From: Apricaphanius iberus
Taxonomy: Eukaryota > Chordata > Actinopteri > Cyprinodontiformes > Aphaniidae
Reading direction: 5' to 3'
NCBI GenBank assembly: GCA_028564705.1
Contig: JAPXFQ010001303.1
Location: forward strand, 749,501 to 813,500
Length of the DNA: 64,000 nt
Positions 24,826-37,937 of this stretch are shown piece by piece. The number at the start of each line of letters is the position of its first letter. The stretch's first letter is position 1. The translations under genes were made by a program, and so were the position numbers. The notes under the pieces were generated by a model. The model did no database searches and was not told where the DNA came from. It saw nothing but the letters and a program-made list of their open reading frames with translations.

Positions 24826-27427
24826 CATCGTGTTTATGGGGGATATTAAATGTGCTCCTTCCAGGCACATAGTATTATATAGCACACTCAAATGAAACTT
24901 GTACCCTAAATCATTCTTAAAATCCCATATATATAAAAGTCCCGTAAATATAAAAATCCAAGCTAAAGAAATTTGCCTTCTTATCACTTCCGTATTTGAC
25001 GCCTTAATATTCGGCTGAGTCTCTCTAAGCCCTCATACCTTTTGTGAAATTTCCCTTGCAGAACATCATACACTGCATGCGCATGGAGTTTTATTTAGGA
25101 AGAAAGTCACAGTGGCTCGGCTACTGAGTAAGATAACAAGATCTGAACTAAATGTCCTATAGATAATTGTTTAGCTTTAAAGAAGTGCTGTAAAACTGCT
25201 CTGTTTTGAGGCTTTTCTCATGACTGCTGAAGCAGAAGCTTCTTGAGTCTGTCAGCCCAAACTTCACTGCCATCCAATCATTTTGTTGTGAAGTTTGGTC
25301 ACTGTCGGTTGCAATTCTCCTTCTTGTTATCACTTCCCATTTAGGTGAAGTTACACCTCAGTTGATAGCAGTTTGAAGGTATGGTGATTTGAACTGTTTT
25401 ACACTGTTTGTGCCAGTTTTTTTTTCCTTTTTATTAAATGGAGCAATGAAAGTTATTTACCAATATCCCATATTTTGTTTAACTGGTTCTAATACACACA
25501 CTCTAAATTGCCACTTGACATAAAAAATGCCGCATTGAGATACAGTAGACGTTGATAACCGTTAAACATAGGACTTCTATATGAATTGAGACTGAAAAAG
25601 ATTAGAATACAATAATTCTTGTCTCACAAAGGGGAAATTCAGAAAGAAAATGGATTTTGCTGTTGTATGAATTCAGTCTACTTCATATTTAAATAATCTG
25701 TGATGCCAACAGTAAGAAAACTATAAAAAGCAAGTTCTTTATAGGATAAAACATGTTTTCTTTTAGTTTAGCCAAAAAATAAAATAAAAATGTATTGAAA
25801 GTTAAGGTGTTTTTAAGAATCTGTTTCTTACATGAAGATGAAGTAAGATGTGGCTTAACCCCCCGACCCCACTCCTGGTATTTTGCAGAATATACCAAAC
25901 TGTGCTGAATGTGACAGTTTTTAAACTTTTGGCATGACTGAGTCATGGGATTTGTGAAGAGGAATTGTCTTATCACTTTTTTGGGGGCGAGTAGGAGTAG
26001 CTGGACAAATAAGTGCATTGATAAGAATGTATGGAAAGTGCAAACAGAAAATTTTATGTCAGGGGTTTTTAAGTTGACTGTGACATTCAGCTGCAGAGAA
26101 AGCAACACAAGCCCATTTGCAACCTTTTCCAACATCTGCACCACATCCCAAAATACCACTGTGATTCACAGAGTCTAGGAAGTGTCCCGAACAGACCTCC
26201 ACCAGCTGCTCTAGGCTGCAAGTCTTACATCTCAGCTGTTTCTCTTGCATCATTGAATTGACGCAGTATTATAGAAAGAAATTATTTTAACTCCATTCTT
26301 ATTAATTTATTGCAAAAAACACAGAGAAATACAGGGTATTCACTAGAGCTTTAACTGATACTGGAATGGAAAGTGGAGGTTTCAAAAGAGAGAAGATGGT
26401 GAATCATGATGTACAGATGAGAAAAAACTTCAAAATGATCCCAATTAGTGTTGGCAGTTATGAAAATAATACCAAATGATGAAAAATATGAAAAATCGGT
26501 ATTTGAGAATATTTCTGCTGCATAATTGCTGTTATTTACAGTCTGCTTTTTAAAAAGTGTACATCACAAACTTTTTGCTGAGATATTCAAACTTCTTAAA
26601 AATGTTATTTTTATGCCCTCATCTGTGAGAGATACAGTCTTATTTGACTTTTTTTAGGTATATTTATCTCAGATAAGTTTGGTTATTTAAGCTTTGAAAA
26701 TTATGCCCATGATCCTATTTAGTATGGAAGCTGCCTTTCCAAAATCAGAGGCCTTATCTGCTTTATTTAATTTAAGCCACTCAGAACTGGAAATTCATTT
26801 AAAGTTCTGACAAGACATTCTTGTTCAACTGATGGTCAAATTTAGGGACTGATGGGAAAAACTCGAGTCTAATTCCTGAGCTATTTTTGAACTAAGGGGC
26901 CTCTTGATAAGCACATTTTCAGATACATTTTTGGTTTTACTGCTATTTTTGTGTAAAGCTTTATGTGAACAATGTGAACAGATAACCATTTGCCACTTTG
27001 TTGGGCACACGCGTTTACTGCTTGTTCACACAAAAAACAAACCACCAACTCGCATAACCACAACTTGATGCTGTTAGGCATCTACACACTGAATAAAACA
27101 TACTGAAGTTCAAACTGAGTGCCAGAAAAGGGTTTTATGTCAGTTGGAAACTGTTGATCTTCTGGAATTTTCACACACAGCTATCTCTTCAGCTTATAGA
27201 GAATGAGAAAATAAGAAAAAATATCCACCGAGAGGCAGTCGTGTGGCCAGTACTGCCTAATTGATGGTAAAGGAGAATGGTCTAAGATGACAGTAATGCA
27301 ACAGTAGCTCAAATGATAATTTGTTTAGACCAACGTATGCAGAGAACCATTTCTGAATGCACAACACATCAATCCTTGAAGCAGAATGGCTAAAACAACG
27401 GAAAACCATAGGGTACCGCTCCTTTTA

Positions 27428-28037
27428 ATCCGGGCGTACACTGTGCGATTCTTCAGTCACGGGTCTTCAGCTCCGGCTCACACTGTACGAGTGAATTGCA
27501 GGGGTTAAAAGTTCACAGCTCACGACTCATGTGCTCACACTGTATGAACCGCTGTTCGGATGCGACCTGACTGATCTCACTGCACGACACAACAGACCCG
27601 GAAGCAGAAGAAAAACACGGGAGTGAGATGCGCATCTGACCCGGAACTAAAGAAGCATAAGAAAAACACTGGAGTGAAGATGCGTGCCTGAGAATTGCGA
27701 GGATACGCTCAAAAGACAAACGCGCTGTCCTGGCAATCTGTGCCGTTTTTTATGTGGAAACACCAAAAACCAAAAGGCCAGTATGAGAAATGGCTCGTAG
27801 CATTGCTTCCACAGTGCGAGTCATTCACGAGGGGCGACTAGGATTTCAAACAGGTTTGATTTTCTTGCGACCGATCGGTAGCTGGTTGTGAGGTGTAATT
27901 TGCCTGTCCTTACCCAATGTACACTACACGATGCAACACGCACGATTAAGCCAAAAGTCGGCACGATCCAGACAAAAGTCGCACGAGTGACAAATCGGCT
28001 CAAAAACTGTCCAAAATCGCAGAGTGTACGCCCGGCT
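27428..28037. mobile_element. PIF/Harbinger-like MITE with TTA duplication
   Basis: The inverted ends are ATCCGGGCGTACACTGTGCG on the left and AGCCGGGCGTACACTCTGCG on the right (read inward). Each is flanked by TTA (27425-27427, 28038-28040). The 610-bp interior is CpG-rich and full of short CACGA/TCGTG motifs, with no coding capacity. Size, ends and a 3-bp TTA duplication fit PIF/Harbinger. Confidence 0.75.
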
Positions 28038-28157
28038 TTATTCAAGGGTGCAACAGATTGGTCAGACGATTTATTTAAAGATTGGGTGAGAGATATTTTC
28101 TTGACCCACTTTAGGCCCCTTAGTCCCATGGGGCATCTTCTGAAGACCACACCCTAA

Positions 28158-28885
28158 TGCTGCATTCAGACCAAGGACTTTGTCAACGTCAGCAACGTCA
28201 AGATTACATATTGAGTCTACGGTTGAGGCCGTTGGAGGAGCGTCACGGTCTCTGCGGCACTTTGGCTCCGTCAACTTTTCAAGCTTTTCCTGCTTTTTAT
28301 GCTTCAAAGCTTATAAAGCCAGCAGCGCAGAAGTTCAGCTAGTTGGACTTTTGACGGTACTGACGCCCCTGAAGCAGCGCGTTAACCAATCAGAGCTTAT
28401 AATTGTAGCGATGTCACTACACGTATTTTGAATGTAACGGGAGCAGGAAAAACCTACATTTTAAGTCTAGATAGCGCAGATTTAAAAAATTATAAATAAC
28501 ACTTACCGAAGGCAGATGGACAGGCGCTCCTCGGGAGGAATAGAGAACCTGTAGTTGGTGTCCTGGTAGGAGATTTGAGCTCCGATGCGGCCCAGGAGGT
28601 CGTAAAATTAGGCGCGGGACAGACGAAAGTACCGCTGAAAGCGAACCTCATCCATATGTAGCTCCTGGAGCAAATGGTTAAACTCCCCAAACTCAGAACA
28701 CATCCGTAGAATAGGATGCATCCACAAACGGCGCTTATGTTTATTTAGCAAATAAAGCCAAGCCACACTCTCAATACTATCTGCCATAGTTCAGAATGTC
28801 CGGCAAGAGAAGAAGCCCTGCCCATGCGTTGTTTTTTGCTCAGAAGTGGCAGACTTTGCAAGCTTCAACATAGAAGTGTCAGTTT
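28158..28885 (-). mobile_element. PIF/Harbinger element with transposase exon, truncated
   Basis: The left end TGCTGCATTCAGACC follows TAA (28155-28157). It shares GGCCGTTGGAGGAGCGTCA and TTTGGCTCCGTCAACTTTTC with the MITE at 4771-5179. The right part carries the transposase start exon on the minus strand (see 28507-28787). The right terminal repeat is not found, and the sequence loses similarity near 28880. Most of the transposase downstream of exon 1 is deleted, because only about 85 bp separate its donor from the left-end similarity. Confidence 0.75.
28507..28787 (-). pseudogene. HARBI1-like transposase, first exon
   Basis: From ATG at 28787 a 93-codon frame runs to a donor CG|GTAAGT (28506). 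It contains HKRRLWMHPILRMCSEFGEF, then NHLLQELHMDEVRFQRYFRL, a single in-frame TAA at 28608-28610 (codon 60), then FYDLLGRIGAQISYQD and FSIPPEERLSICLR. This is the N-terminal region of PIF/Harbinger transposases (HARBI1 family: RR.W..P, then a F..FLRMS..FDELL..VGP pattern). The catalytic DDE exons are absent, so it is a pseudogene. Confidence 0.85.
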
Positions 28886-31800
28886 TTAGGGGGAACCCAG
28901 TTCTAGAAAGGTGTGCGTAAATAAGTCAACTGTAACTGTATCTCTCAGAACAAAATTGAGTTTTCATGATTTCTTTGAGTGTTGATCTAGGGTACTTTTT
29001 AATAATTTGTTAATTAAGGTTTCCAATATTTTAACTTTTTGAATGATGGACCTAAATGACACACTGTAACTGAAAATTTATAAAATAGTCACCAACTTAA
29101 AATTGCAATGCAACCTGACCGCATGCTTCTTGTAATAATTCAAAATCCATTTCACAGTGGAGTTTATGAACTTTATAAACATTTCTTATCTTTACCTCTT
29201 CTGAAACGTAATAATTAAGACATTCATATATTATTAATAAATGAGGACAGGCATTTAAGGATTACAATTTTAATTTGTACTTGTTTTAGCTGAGCAATAA
29301 TCGGTTTGAGTCTGCTTTTGGAGATCATTTGTCTTTTACGAAACCATGTCCTTGTTCAATAGTTTATGGTTGATATTTTTTTTTGCCATGAAGAATTATT
29401 GGGCAGTCACTTCAATAATTTGTCCTACGTTGTACAATCTACTACTGTATATTAGCTAAAATTGATTTGCTAAATTTGGAGCACGTGTGTTTTGATTAAA
29501 GGTAGCGTTTGTAGAAAATATGTGATATGCAGGTTTGTTTTTGTCTATTTAAACTGTTTTAAGTTTGAAACAACTGTCATTTTCTCTTTTTTTATTTTAC
29601 TTTTTTTACTTTACGCCTCTAACCAAATCTTTGCTTTGTGCTAAAAGATTTCTGAAGGTCCTTCATGTTGTAGTACCTGAGGAGACTATTTTTGACATAC
29701 CTGATTCAGTTGTCCCAACCAGTTTTTTTTAAAATCCCCATTTCTGAACAGAGTCCTTTAGGAATAGTATTTGTCAATAATGATTCTTTGACATTTATTC
29801 ATTTGAAAACTATGTAGCTTTAAAGTGCATGAAAATACACATTACATTTAATCATGGGTTAGATTTGTGTGATTGTGCGTCAATTAACATACTAACAGCA
29901 GACACTCGGGACACTATAAAATCTGTTTCTGTTGACAATATCCTTTTATTTTTAAAAATATATCTGAGTTACATGCAGCCATAGTATCTTTATTAAAGTC
30001 ATGGTTCTTCTGCTTCATAAAGCTAGCATTTTACTTCAAATGTCTTCAAATTCATTAAGTGGTGCTTCAGCAGCTTTCTGAGGCCCTGATTTACTGGTAT
30101 AGCTCCTCAGGCAGCTGGTATTGAAGTGCCAGGGAGCACATTGCAGAACAGGTTACACGTCCCATGTACCGAATGAGAACTATAGGGGATAATACTGTAA
30201 AATAAAAAAATTACAAGAAAAAATTACATTGTTGGCAAGAAGTTAGGTTTCGTTTAATCATCACAGTACTGTGCATTGTCTTTAATACAAACCATACACA
30301 TGAAAAAGACAAAAAAATGGCTTTGTAATGTAGACTAACAAGTGCTGTAGGAGTGGTTTAGCCCAGGATACAGATGCTGATCATTTTAAAATTCCTTGAT
30401 CAGGACAGAGAGTTTATGTAAACTTCCTTCAGTAACCTCTTGTGATATATTAGCAATCCCAGTATTTTCCCTAAATTTAATAATGCATAAACAGCGGACT
30501 CACTTGTTAGTTAATGACAATTTCCCTGATAAATAGTGAACGTGTTAAAAACTTTTTACATATTCTCATAACTCATCACCTTTCTCCTTAGGAAGACAGA
30601 CTGGAGTTAAGCATGAGAGCTCATCTGCTGCTAACCTTTAAAAAGAAGTTATTGACTAAAAGGAAAACTAGCTGCAAGGATGACATTTATATGCTTGTTA
30701 GTGTTGGCTGAAGGAAAAAAAGGACTGTCCTTTCAATTAAGATTTCAGCCTGATTGAAGTAATGAGCATCACATGATTGAAAACAGACTATATAGACCTT
30801 TGGCTAATATTGTAGGAAACTTTGAATACACAAACAGGGGTGACAGGTGTTCAGTGAAGTAGGAGGGTGTGTACCTTTTTCATTTTGGGAATTATTAAAG
30901 TTCAGATTCTGATTTGATGGTTTTGTAAACTTACTTAATATAGAACTTTTGAATACTGAATACTTAAAAAAGTAATTCCAGTATTAAGGCAAAGTAAAAC
31001 AGATATTATAAATCTACAAACACATCAAGAAAATGTGTGAAAGTAAAAAATGTGTTTTCAAGTGTAATAAAGCAAAATCAGGAAGTCTAACCACAGCAAC
31101 GCGGAAGAGAAATTCTGCATTGACATCATATACAGTAGCTAAGACACCAAAAGGTGTATGATTTAACTCATTGTTATCAAGAGTTTTGTGTTTAATTCCC
31201 ACTTGCCGTGTTTTGCCATGGATTTTTTTTGCCACAGTTAAAAATCCATGCAGTAGTCCAACTCTCTTAAGGTCTCTCGGTTTCCTTTTGGCCTTGCTGC
31301 AGAAGTGAATTGTTTGTGCTGCGGAGTTGCGGTCACCCGTTGCGTGTGTGTTTGGCATTTCGCCAAACCTGAAACTCAGAGAAAACTGCCGGGCTGCAGA
31401 CCTCCCTGTCCCGTCAGCTGACTCCGTTTCCCAGGGTCCTCGGATGCAAAAGGCCATCTGAGTCAATCTCTGCAAACACACAGGAGAAGCTGGAAAAATG
31501 TTTAGATCTATGTCCGGTGGTCAGACGTTGGCTGGAAAACATTTAGAATGGCACTTAAAGTGACTTTTATAAGCATATTGCTGACACTGTAATCCTTTTT
31601 TAAATACTTGTATCATCTTGTCTGCATAATTTGACTGTTCTTTCAGTAGCATTATGCTTCAAAATATTCCCCCATACTTTGATGTTCAGAGTTTTAGGAA
31701 GCAGAGGAAAGTTCATGAACATACTCCCAACCCCCTCTAGCATAGTGATTAGTATGAGCCGGAAGAAGCCACTAAAATAAGATATTTGACTGTTTTTAAT

Positions 31801-32184
31801 AGAGTTCAGAGAGGCAGGAACAGTTTTCAGTCCTTGTGCAAAAATGTTTTGCTTAGGGCACAGCGTTCTGTTCTTGCAGAGTTGGTGTAGATGAGCTAGT
31901 GTTTAATTTTTCTATTTTTGTGTAAGTTCTCTTATTCAGTAGCTTGGGATTAAGTGGATTTCTAAAGTGTGCACATCACTTCTAAAACAGCAGGATTTTG
32001 TGATGCATCTTCAAACCATGATAAAATATATCAGAAACGTTTTGAACATTCAAGATGCTTCCTGTATCATACAACTTTAGTACAGCTAAAAATAGCTGTA
32101 CTAAACTGGTTGCTGAGTAAATAAAATAAGATAAAATGAACAAAACTTTTATAATGTTTGATTTTTAGATCAGAATGTTAAGTG

Positions 32185-35100
32185 TTATTTTTAACTGAGA
32201 CATGGCTGTGTGCAGATGCCCCTGCTGTTCTTACAGAGGCCTCCCCACCTAATTTACCTAATTTATAATATAATATATAAATTCATCAACTCTTTCTCTA
32301 CACTGCCTCTGTTTTTTAGCACTCCTCAGATTTTATGTGTCACAGTTTATAGGCCTCCGAAAAGGAATGCACTTTTTATTCAAGAATTTGCAGAGTTTTT
32401 AAACAATTTTGAACAACTCTAATGAAATGGATAATTTTAGCTGGTGATTTTAATCTACATATAGATAGCCTTTTAGATCCTTTATCGACAGATTTTTTAA
32501 ATATTTTGAATTATATGGATTTTACTCAGCATGGACACACCATGGGATTGGTCATCACTTATGGCCTGTCCACCAGTGTGTCCTCTGTTGTTGAATTGGC
32601 TGTCTCTGACAACTGCTGTGTTTTTGTTTTTGTTTTTTTTTTGTTTTTTTATCACCAGTTCCTTTATACCAGAGTCCTCTGTGAGAACTGTCAGGAAACG
32701 TCATCTAACCCCTGAAGTGGCGGAAGTTTTTAGTAGGTTCCCCCCTATACTTTAACTGCCCCCTGTGATTTTATCGTGAATGATTTTAACAATAGGCTTA
32801 AATCTGCTCTCGACCTGCTGGCTCCACTTAAAGTTGTAAACATACATTCAAAACGTACAGTACCATGGAGAAATGAAGATCTTAAAAAAAGGAAGGAGCT
32901 GCAGGGTGGCAGAAAAGAAATGGAGGAAAAACAAAATCACAATAAATCATCAGATATACATAGAACATATCAAATCGTACAATAACGCTGTAAAAAAATT
33001 CCAGAAATGCATACTTCTCCAGAATTAACCCAGAACATTAAAAAAATCCCAGAATTTTTGTTTTCCACCATTGACAAAATTCTTAATCATACTTCTAATG
33101 CATTTAAAAAATAAAAATAAAACTCAAACACTCCCTGTGAGGAGTTTGCAGACCACTTCAGAGGGAAGGTAGACACCATTAGATGTAATATTTTATCTTC
33201 TCAAACAAACATGGTTTTAGACAAATCTGAGTGTCTGCCTTTACCAGAGGAAACACTGGATAGGTTTGTCCTGGTGGAAGCTGGGACCCTTGATAAAGTT
33301 TTCTCCTCAGTGAGGCCCACCACAAGCGCTTAGGAACTGAATCCTACCAGGTTTTTAAGCAATTTTATGGATCTTTTAAAGACGAGATTTTAACCATGAT
33401 GAATTGCTTCCTTCAGATGGGGTTTTTCCTGCCGCCTTTAAAGGGGCGGTGGTGGGGCAACTGCTGAAGAAAAGCATTTTTAAGCAAAGTTTTAGAAAAA
33501 CTTGTTTTAATTCAACATAATATTTCTATTAATGCTGATAATGTCCTGTAGAAATTTCAGTCTGGTTTTAGGATGAACCACCGCACAGACACAGCTCTTT
33601 TAAAGATTTTAAATAATTTTAGATTAAACTTTGATGCTAAGGTAACAGTGTTGGTTCTATTGGATCTCAGCGTTGCCTTTGATACAGTAGACCACAATAC
33701 TCTTTTAATTTGTTTAAAACAGATCGGGCCCTCAGCGCTGTTCATAAGTGGTTCACATCATATCTCACAGACAGGACTTTTACGGTAAGTTTAGATACCG
33801 GTTCCTCTAAGGTCCACAAGATCGTATGTGGTGTGCCCCAGGGTTCAGTTTTAGACCCAGTGCTTTTTAACCTGTCAGTGTTATCAGAAGACAGAGTTAA
33901 CTTCCAGTTAAGCTGATGATACACAGTTGTACATCTCCATGTCTCCTGATGACACACGACCAATGGATGCACTTTTTAACTGCATTTTACACATCAAATC
34001 CTTGATGACTGGGACAAAACAGAAGTTTTAGTCATCAGTGCTGAGGCTCAGAGAGAGAAACTTTTACCAAAACTACAATCATTGTCTCTTTATCCTTCTT
34101 CAAAAGTGAAGAAACTGGGTACGATTTTTGACTGTGGGCTGACTTTTATCCCACACGTTAAAAACATTACTAAAATAGATTTTTATTACCTAAAGAACAT
34201 TGCCAGAGTCCGCCCCAATCTCTCTCTGGCCAATACGGAGACGCCAATGCATGCTTTTATCACCAGTAGAATCTAATACTTTAATGCCCTGTTTTATGGT
34301 CTTCCCAAAAGGACAACCTCAAGTTTACAGCTTTTAAAAAATTCAGTAGCACGTGTCCTGACGAAGACCAGGACGCTGGAGCACATTACACCGGACTTAC
34401 AATCACTTGATTGGCTCCCAGTATGTTATAGGATCGATTTTAAGGTTCTTTTAATGGCTTTTAAGTTGCTTAATCGTCTTGGACCTTCTTATCTTTCTGA
34501 AATGCTTTTTCCATATAAACCTTTGCAGTTTCTGCGCTCCTCTGGCTGCCGTCCCCTTATCATCCCCAAAGTCAGGACACAGACTCATGATGAGGCGTCT
34601 TTCCATTTTTATGGCCCTCACCTCTGGAACAGGCTGCCAGAGGACCTCAGGGCTGCAGAGAACGTTCATGTTCTTAAGAGCAGGCTCACGACTCACATTT
34701 TTAAAATAGCTTTTAACTGATTTTTTAAAATTCATTTCTATTTAATTGCCCTGTATGTTTTATTTGATTTAGTTTTTGTTTTTTTTGTTAGTTTTTTTTA
34801 GCTTCTACCTGACTATTATCTATTAATTAACTTTATAATTTAAAACACTGAGTATTAATGTTTTTATTAGTGTTTTACTATTTAATCTCATTATCTACAG
34901 TTTATTTAAATTTTGTAACTTTTTATTTTAATAATCCTTCCAGTATTTCCTGTGTGGGAGCCCTCTGCATCAGGGGTGGTGGTCGGCTGTGGCTGGCCGG
35001 GTTCTCTCCGGGTAGTGCTTGGGTGGAGGTGGGGGTACCAAGCCTCCCTCCTCTGGGTGCCCTGGGTTGGTACCTTGGCTGCTGCTGTTGATCTGATACT

Positions 35101-35300
35101 GCAGATCAACTGCTGATCAATGGCTCAATGGCTCTCATGATGGCGTTTCCTGGCTTATCTGTACTCTTTGCTTTTTGTTGCTTTATTGTTGTAGCGAAGT
35201 TTTTATTTTAGGTTTTTGGGAAGGGGTGGGAATTTTATTCTGTAAAGCACTTCGATAAGCTTTGTATTTTGAAAAGCGCTTTTTAAATAAAGTAAGATTT
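32185..35300 (+). mobile_element. L2-clade LINE, near full length at 3' end, inactivated
   Basis: Blocks in order on the plus strand: ETWLCAD (about 32198), an endonuclease segment with VTVYRPPKRN and ILAGDFNLHID (about 32440), a reverse-transcriptase finger and motif A LVLLDLSVAFDTVDHNTLL (about 33650-33710), motif B CGVPQGSVLDPVLFNL (about 33826-33880), motif C ADDTQLYIS (about 33912-33938), FDCGLTFIPHVKNITK, and the C-terminal RSSGCRPLIIPKVRTQ with FYGPHLWNRLPEDLRAAE. The 3' end is GTATTTTGAAAAGCGCTTTT followed by AAATAAAG, typical of L2 tails. At least five frameshifts or stops and an internal deletion near 32260 make it non-functional. Confidence 0.85.
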
Positions 35301-35494
35301 TAGTGGGAACACCCTCAAACTTAGACTTTTAGTTGAGTTATTAAGCTTTCTTCTTTAGTTTACACATGGGATCATTTTTAGTCACTTAAATGAGGCTCAT
35401 CTGTTCTTACTGTTACAGATGCTTATTTGCATTCTTCAGCAAAAGCCAAAGTTTGCAGTAAAGTTATTGGAGTATTTCTACAAAATGATCAGCC

Positions 35495-35965
35495 AGGATA
35501 GAGCCTACAAAAAATCTCATTGGTTTACAGCATATTGAAAACATTCATGGCACAATAAAGCCATTCTTCGATATTTGGAGAACAAAGTGTGCAAATTGTG
35601 GGTGAAAAAGAAACTGGCCATGGAAGCTACCAAAAGGATGATAGTAAAACTGTACTAACTGCAGGACTTTCCAATAAACTATTTGTATTCTACATGTGAC
35701 AACAGTCACCTGTATTCTCCATAGTATGTCTGAGCTAAGGTAGGATTGCATAACAGAAACATTTTCTTTCAAAAGTCACAAAAACAAATATCCAAGTCTT
35801 GTGATGTATTATTATCTGATGAACCAAAAGTTTAACTTTAAGTTCTTAACTGTAAAAGCCATGTTTCAAAGAGATCTTTGCACTTTGCCAAGAGAACACC
35901 ATATCCACAGTTAAACATGATCGCAGCAGCATCAAAATGTAGTTTTTTACCCCCTTCAAATGGAA
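35495..35965 (+). mobile_element. Decayed Tc1-like transposase relic
   Basis: Plus-strand blocks fit a Tc1 family distinct from the others here: ACATGTGACAACAGTCACC then GTATTCTCCATAG (near 35693-35726), GAACCAAAAGTTTAACTTTA (near 35821), and AGAACACCATATCCACAGTT then AAACATGATCGCAGCAGCAT (35890-35932). No intact frame and no terminal repeats are recognised. Confidence 0.7.
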
Positions 35966-37590
35966 ATTAGGTTTTGGTCTAATGAAATTAATGATTTTTT
36001 GAATAAAATTAACTGTTTAAAATGCCTGGTAGTTGTGACTAAAAACCTTCAGGTCTCTGCTGTTGAAGGGCAAGAGTACAGTGGACCCCTGGTATTTGCA
36101 GAGGTTAGGGACCACAACTGTCCACAAATAGCTTAAATCCAAGAATACTTGAGATCACCTCTGAAAATGCTTACAACTGCCCATTTCAATTGTTCGAATG
36201 TCAAATATACCTTTATATGCATTAATACACGCAGTGGAATGATCTTGGTGCTACTGCAGAAGCTAACATCCACATTCCCTTGGGGTATAGCCATTCACTG
36301 CCAAGCAAAAATGAATGATGCTCCTGGATTGGCTGCTTTGCAAATGCCAGTAGCATGTCAAGTTGTTCTCGCTTAGACGTTCCAGCTTCTGAAGCTTCAG
36401 TTTTTATTTTGAAAATTTTACATAAGCTCCATAAACAAATCCAGGAAAAGGCTAATTTTCCACAAATAATTTAAAAATAAACAAAAGAGTGACTTTATGA
36501 GAAGCCAATTCAAGCTTTGGAGTGGCTTAGCCAGAGTCTAGAACTAAATATAAAGCATCCCCTAAAAAGGACTGGGGACAAGATAATGTCCATGCAATCA
36601 GATATTTCTGAATTCCTCTTGATAAAACAAAGCAAAGGATAAAAGAGCAGGACATGAATTGACAAAAGCAACATACAATATATTTGTCAGTTGATTGGCT
36701 GCTGATGTTGATTGTGTTCCCTTTGTACCACTTTTTAACTGACCTTATAATCCTGACAGTTTGGAACCACTGGTTTAGACAACCTGGTTTCTCCCAAACA
36801 TATTTTCTGTTTTTCTTAGATAAATTGATTAAGAGTGTCAAATCTTTAATTTTGGTTTTTTTTTGCTACATTACAAAATCTGGCATCTTAACATGGCTTA
36901 TCGCAGCATTTTAATACAAAAAAAAAAGCATTTCTTTCCACAAATTACTACAAGTTCTTATCCTCTAAAGCTTCTGCTCTACTACCTCCCTTATGTCTCT
37001 TGTCTTGCTGAGGAAGTCCTCTCACTCTGAGACCCCCTACTTATTCATAAAGCCAAGAGACAGTGAAGGGCGATACAAAGAGCTCTCTACATCCAGCTAA
37101 TGAGTCCTGCAAGTTCAGCGCCAACCCCTAAAGGATGTGTGTGGGCTTCACCCAAACGCACCACAGGCCCATGCTCCTCCCTCCTCTGAACTTGACCTTT
37201 TACCAGAGTCCACTAAACAACCACAAAACAGACTTGCAACTGTCAATGGAAACAGACTGAGAGAACTTATCAATGGCTGCCTTAAGGAAACTTTAGAAGA
37301 CTTTCTCCCATATAAAACTCTGGCAAACAACATAACATTTAAGAAACAGTAAAAACTTACTTTGTTTTTAAAGCGATCTGCCATCAATATAAGTTAAACA
37401 TTCTTAAAATGCTTTTCAGGAAACTTTATAGCTTTTCTTTTGCTTGCTGATGTGGTTAGTGTGATTGATCTGTCCTTAAATCACTGACGCAACGGCAAAC
37501 ATTCCCATGCCGAACAATTTGCCCTAAGATTTAAAGGAGGTTTTGTTTTGCTGTAAATCTGAATTCCTGCTGTCTGTCTGGGCTTTTCAG

Positions 37591-37719
37591 TGCTGGACCA
37601 GCTCCTGATGGAGCTCCACCGCTTCCTGCTCATCCTGGACAAGGAGACTCTGAGCGGGAATGCCACCGTCCAGAAGGGATTGCTGTCAGACCTCCTGCAG
37701 TCCTACAGAGCCACTGTTG
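37591..37719 (+). CDS. afap1l2: AFAP1L2 coding exon 2
   Basis: 129 nt between acceptor GGCTTTTCAG and donor G|GTAAG (37720), in phase 1 and out phase 1. It encodes the N-terminal leucine-rich helix, LDQLLMELHRFLLILDKETL then SGNATVQKGLLSDLLQSY. This aligns without gaps to human XB130 LEQLLTELDDFLKILDQENL and the following 20 or so residues. The region is shared with AFAP1 and AFAP1L1, but the sequence and the next two exons are closest to AFAP1L2. The base composition is much richer in G and C than the surrounding intron, as expected of a real exon. Confidence 0.92.
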
Positions 37720-37937
37720 GTAAGAAAAAAACATAAAACCCGCTGTTAGAAGAGTAGGGGATACTGTAGACATGCCTATTCAGTAATACCAAAAATAGTG
37801 TTTTATAGTCCTAATGATTTAAAAATAAATGTAACATCAGCTAAATTATTTCAAACATAAAAGGGATAATGGGTCATTAAAATGTCTAGATCTGTTGATT
37901 CACATCTAAAAATCCCCACAGTATTGCTTATAGATGG

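Larger units (their letters stand above)
14015..37590 (+). other. afap1l2: afap1l2 intron 1
   Basis: About 23.6 kb of intron. It holds L2 LINE fragments, Harbinger elements, Tc1 relics and an ACTAGT-rich repeat, each listed separately. Stretches without a listed feature (for example 18000-19200, 20400-22200, 22900-24000, 25000-27400, 28900-32180 and 36100-37590) contain nothing I can name. Confidence 0.85.

Noticed and set aside
25689..26253. Overlapping minus-strand frames (156 and 64 codons), cysteine-rich
   Set aside because: No family recognised; hydrophobic, low-complexity AT-driven composition. Not claimed as a gene.
36078..36140. Mariner-type MITE beginning GTGGACCCCTGGTATTTGC
   Set aside because: Resembles one end of a known fish element, but the other end is missing and the match is weak.
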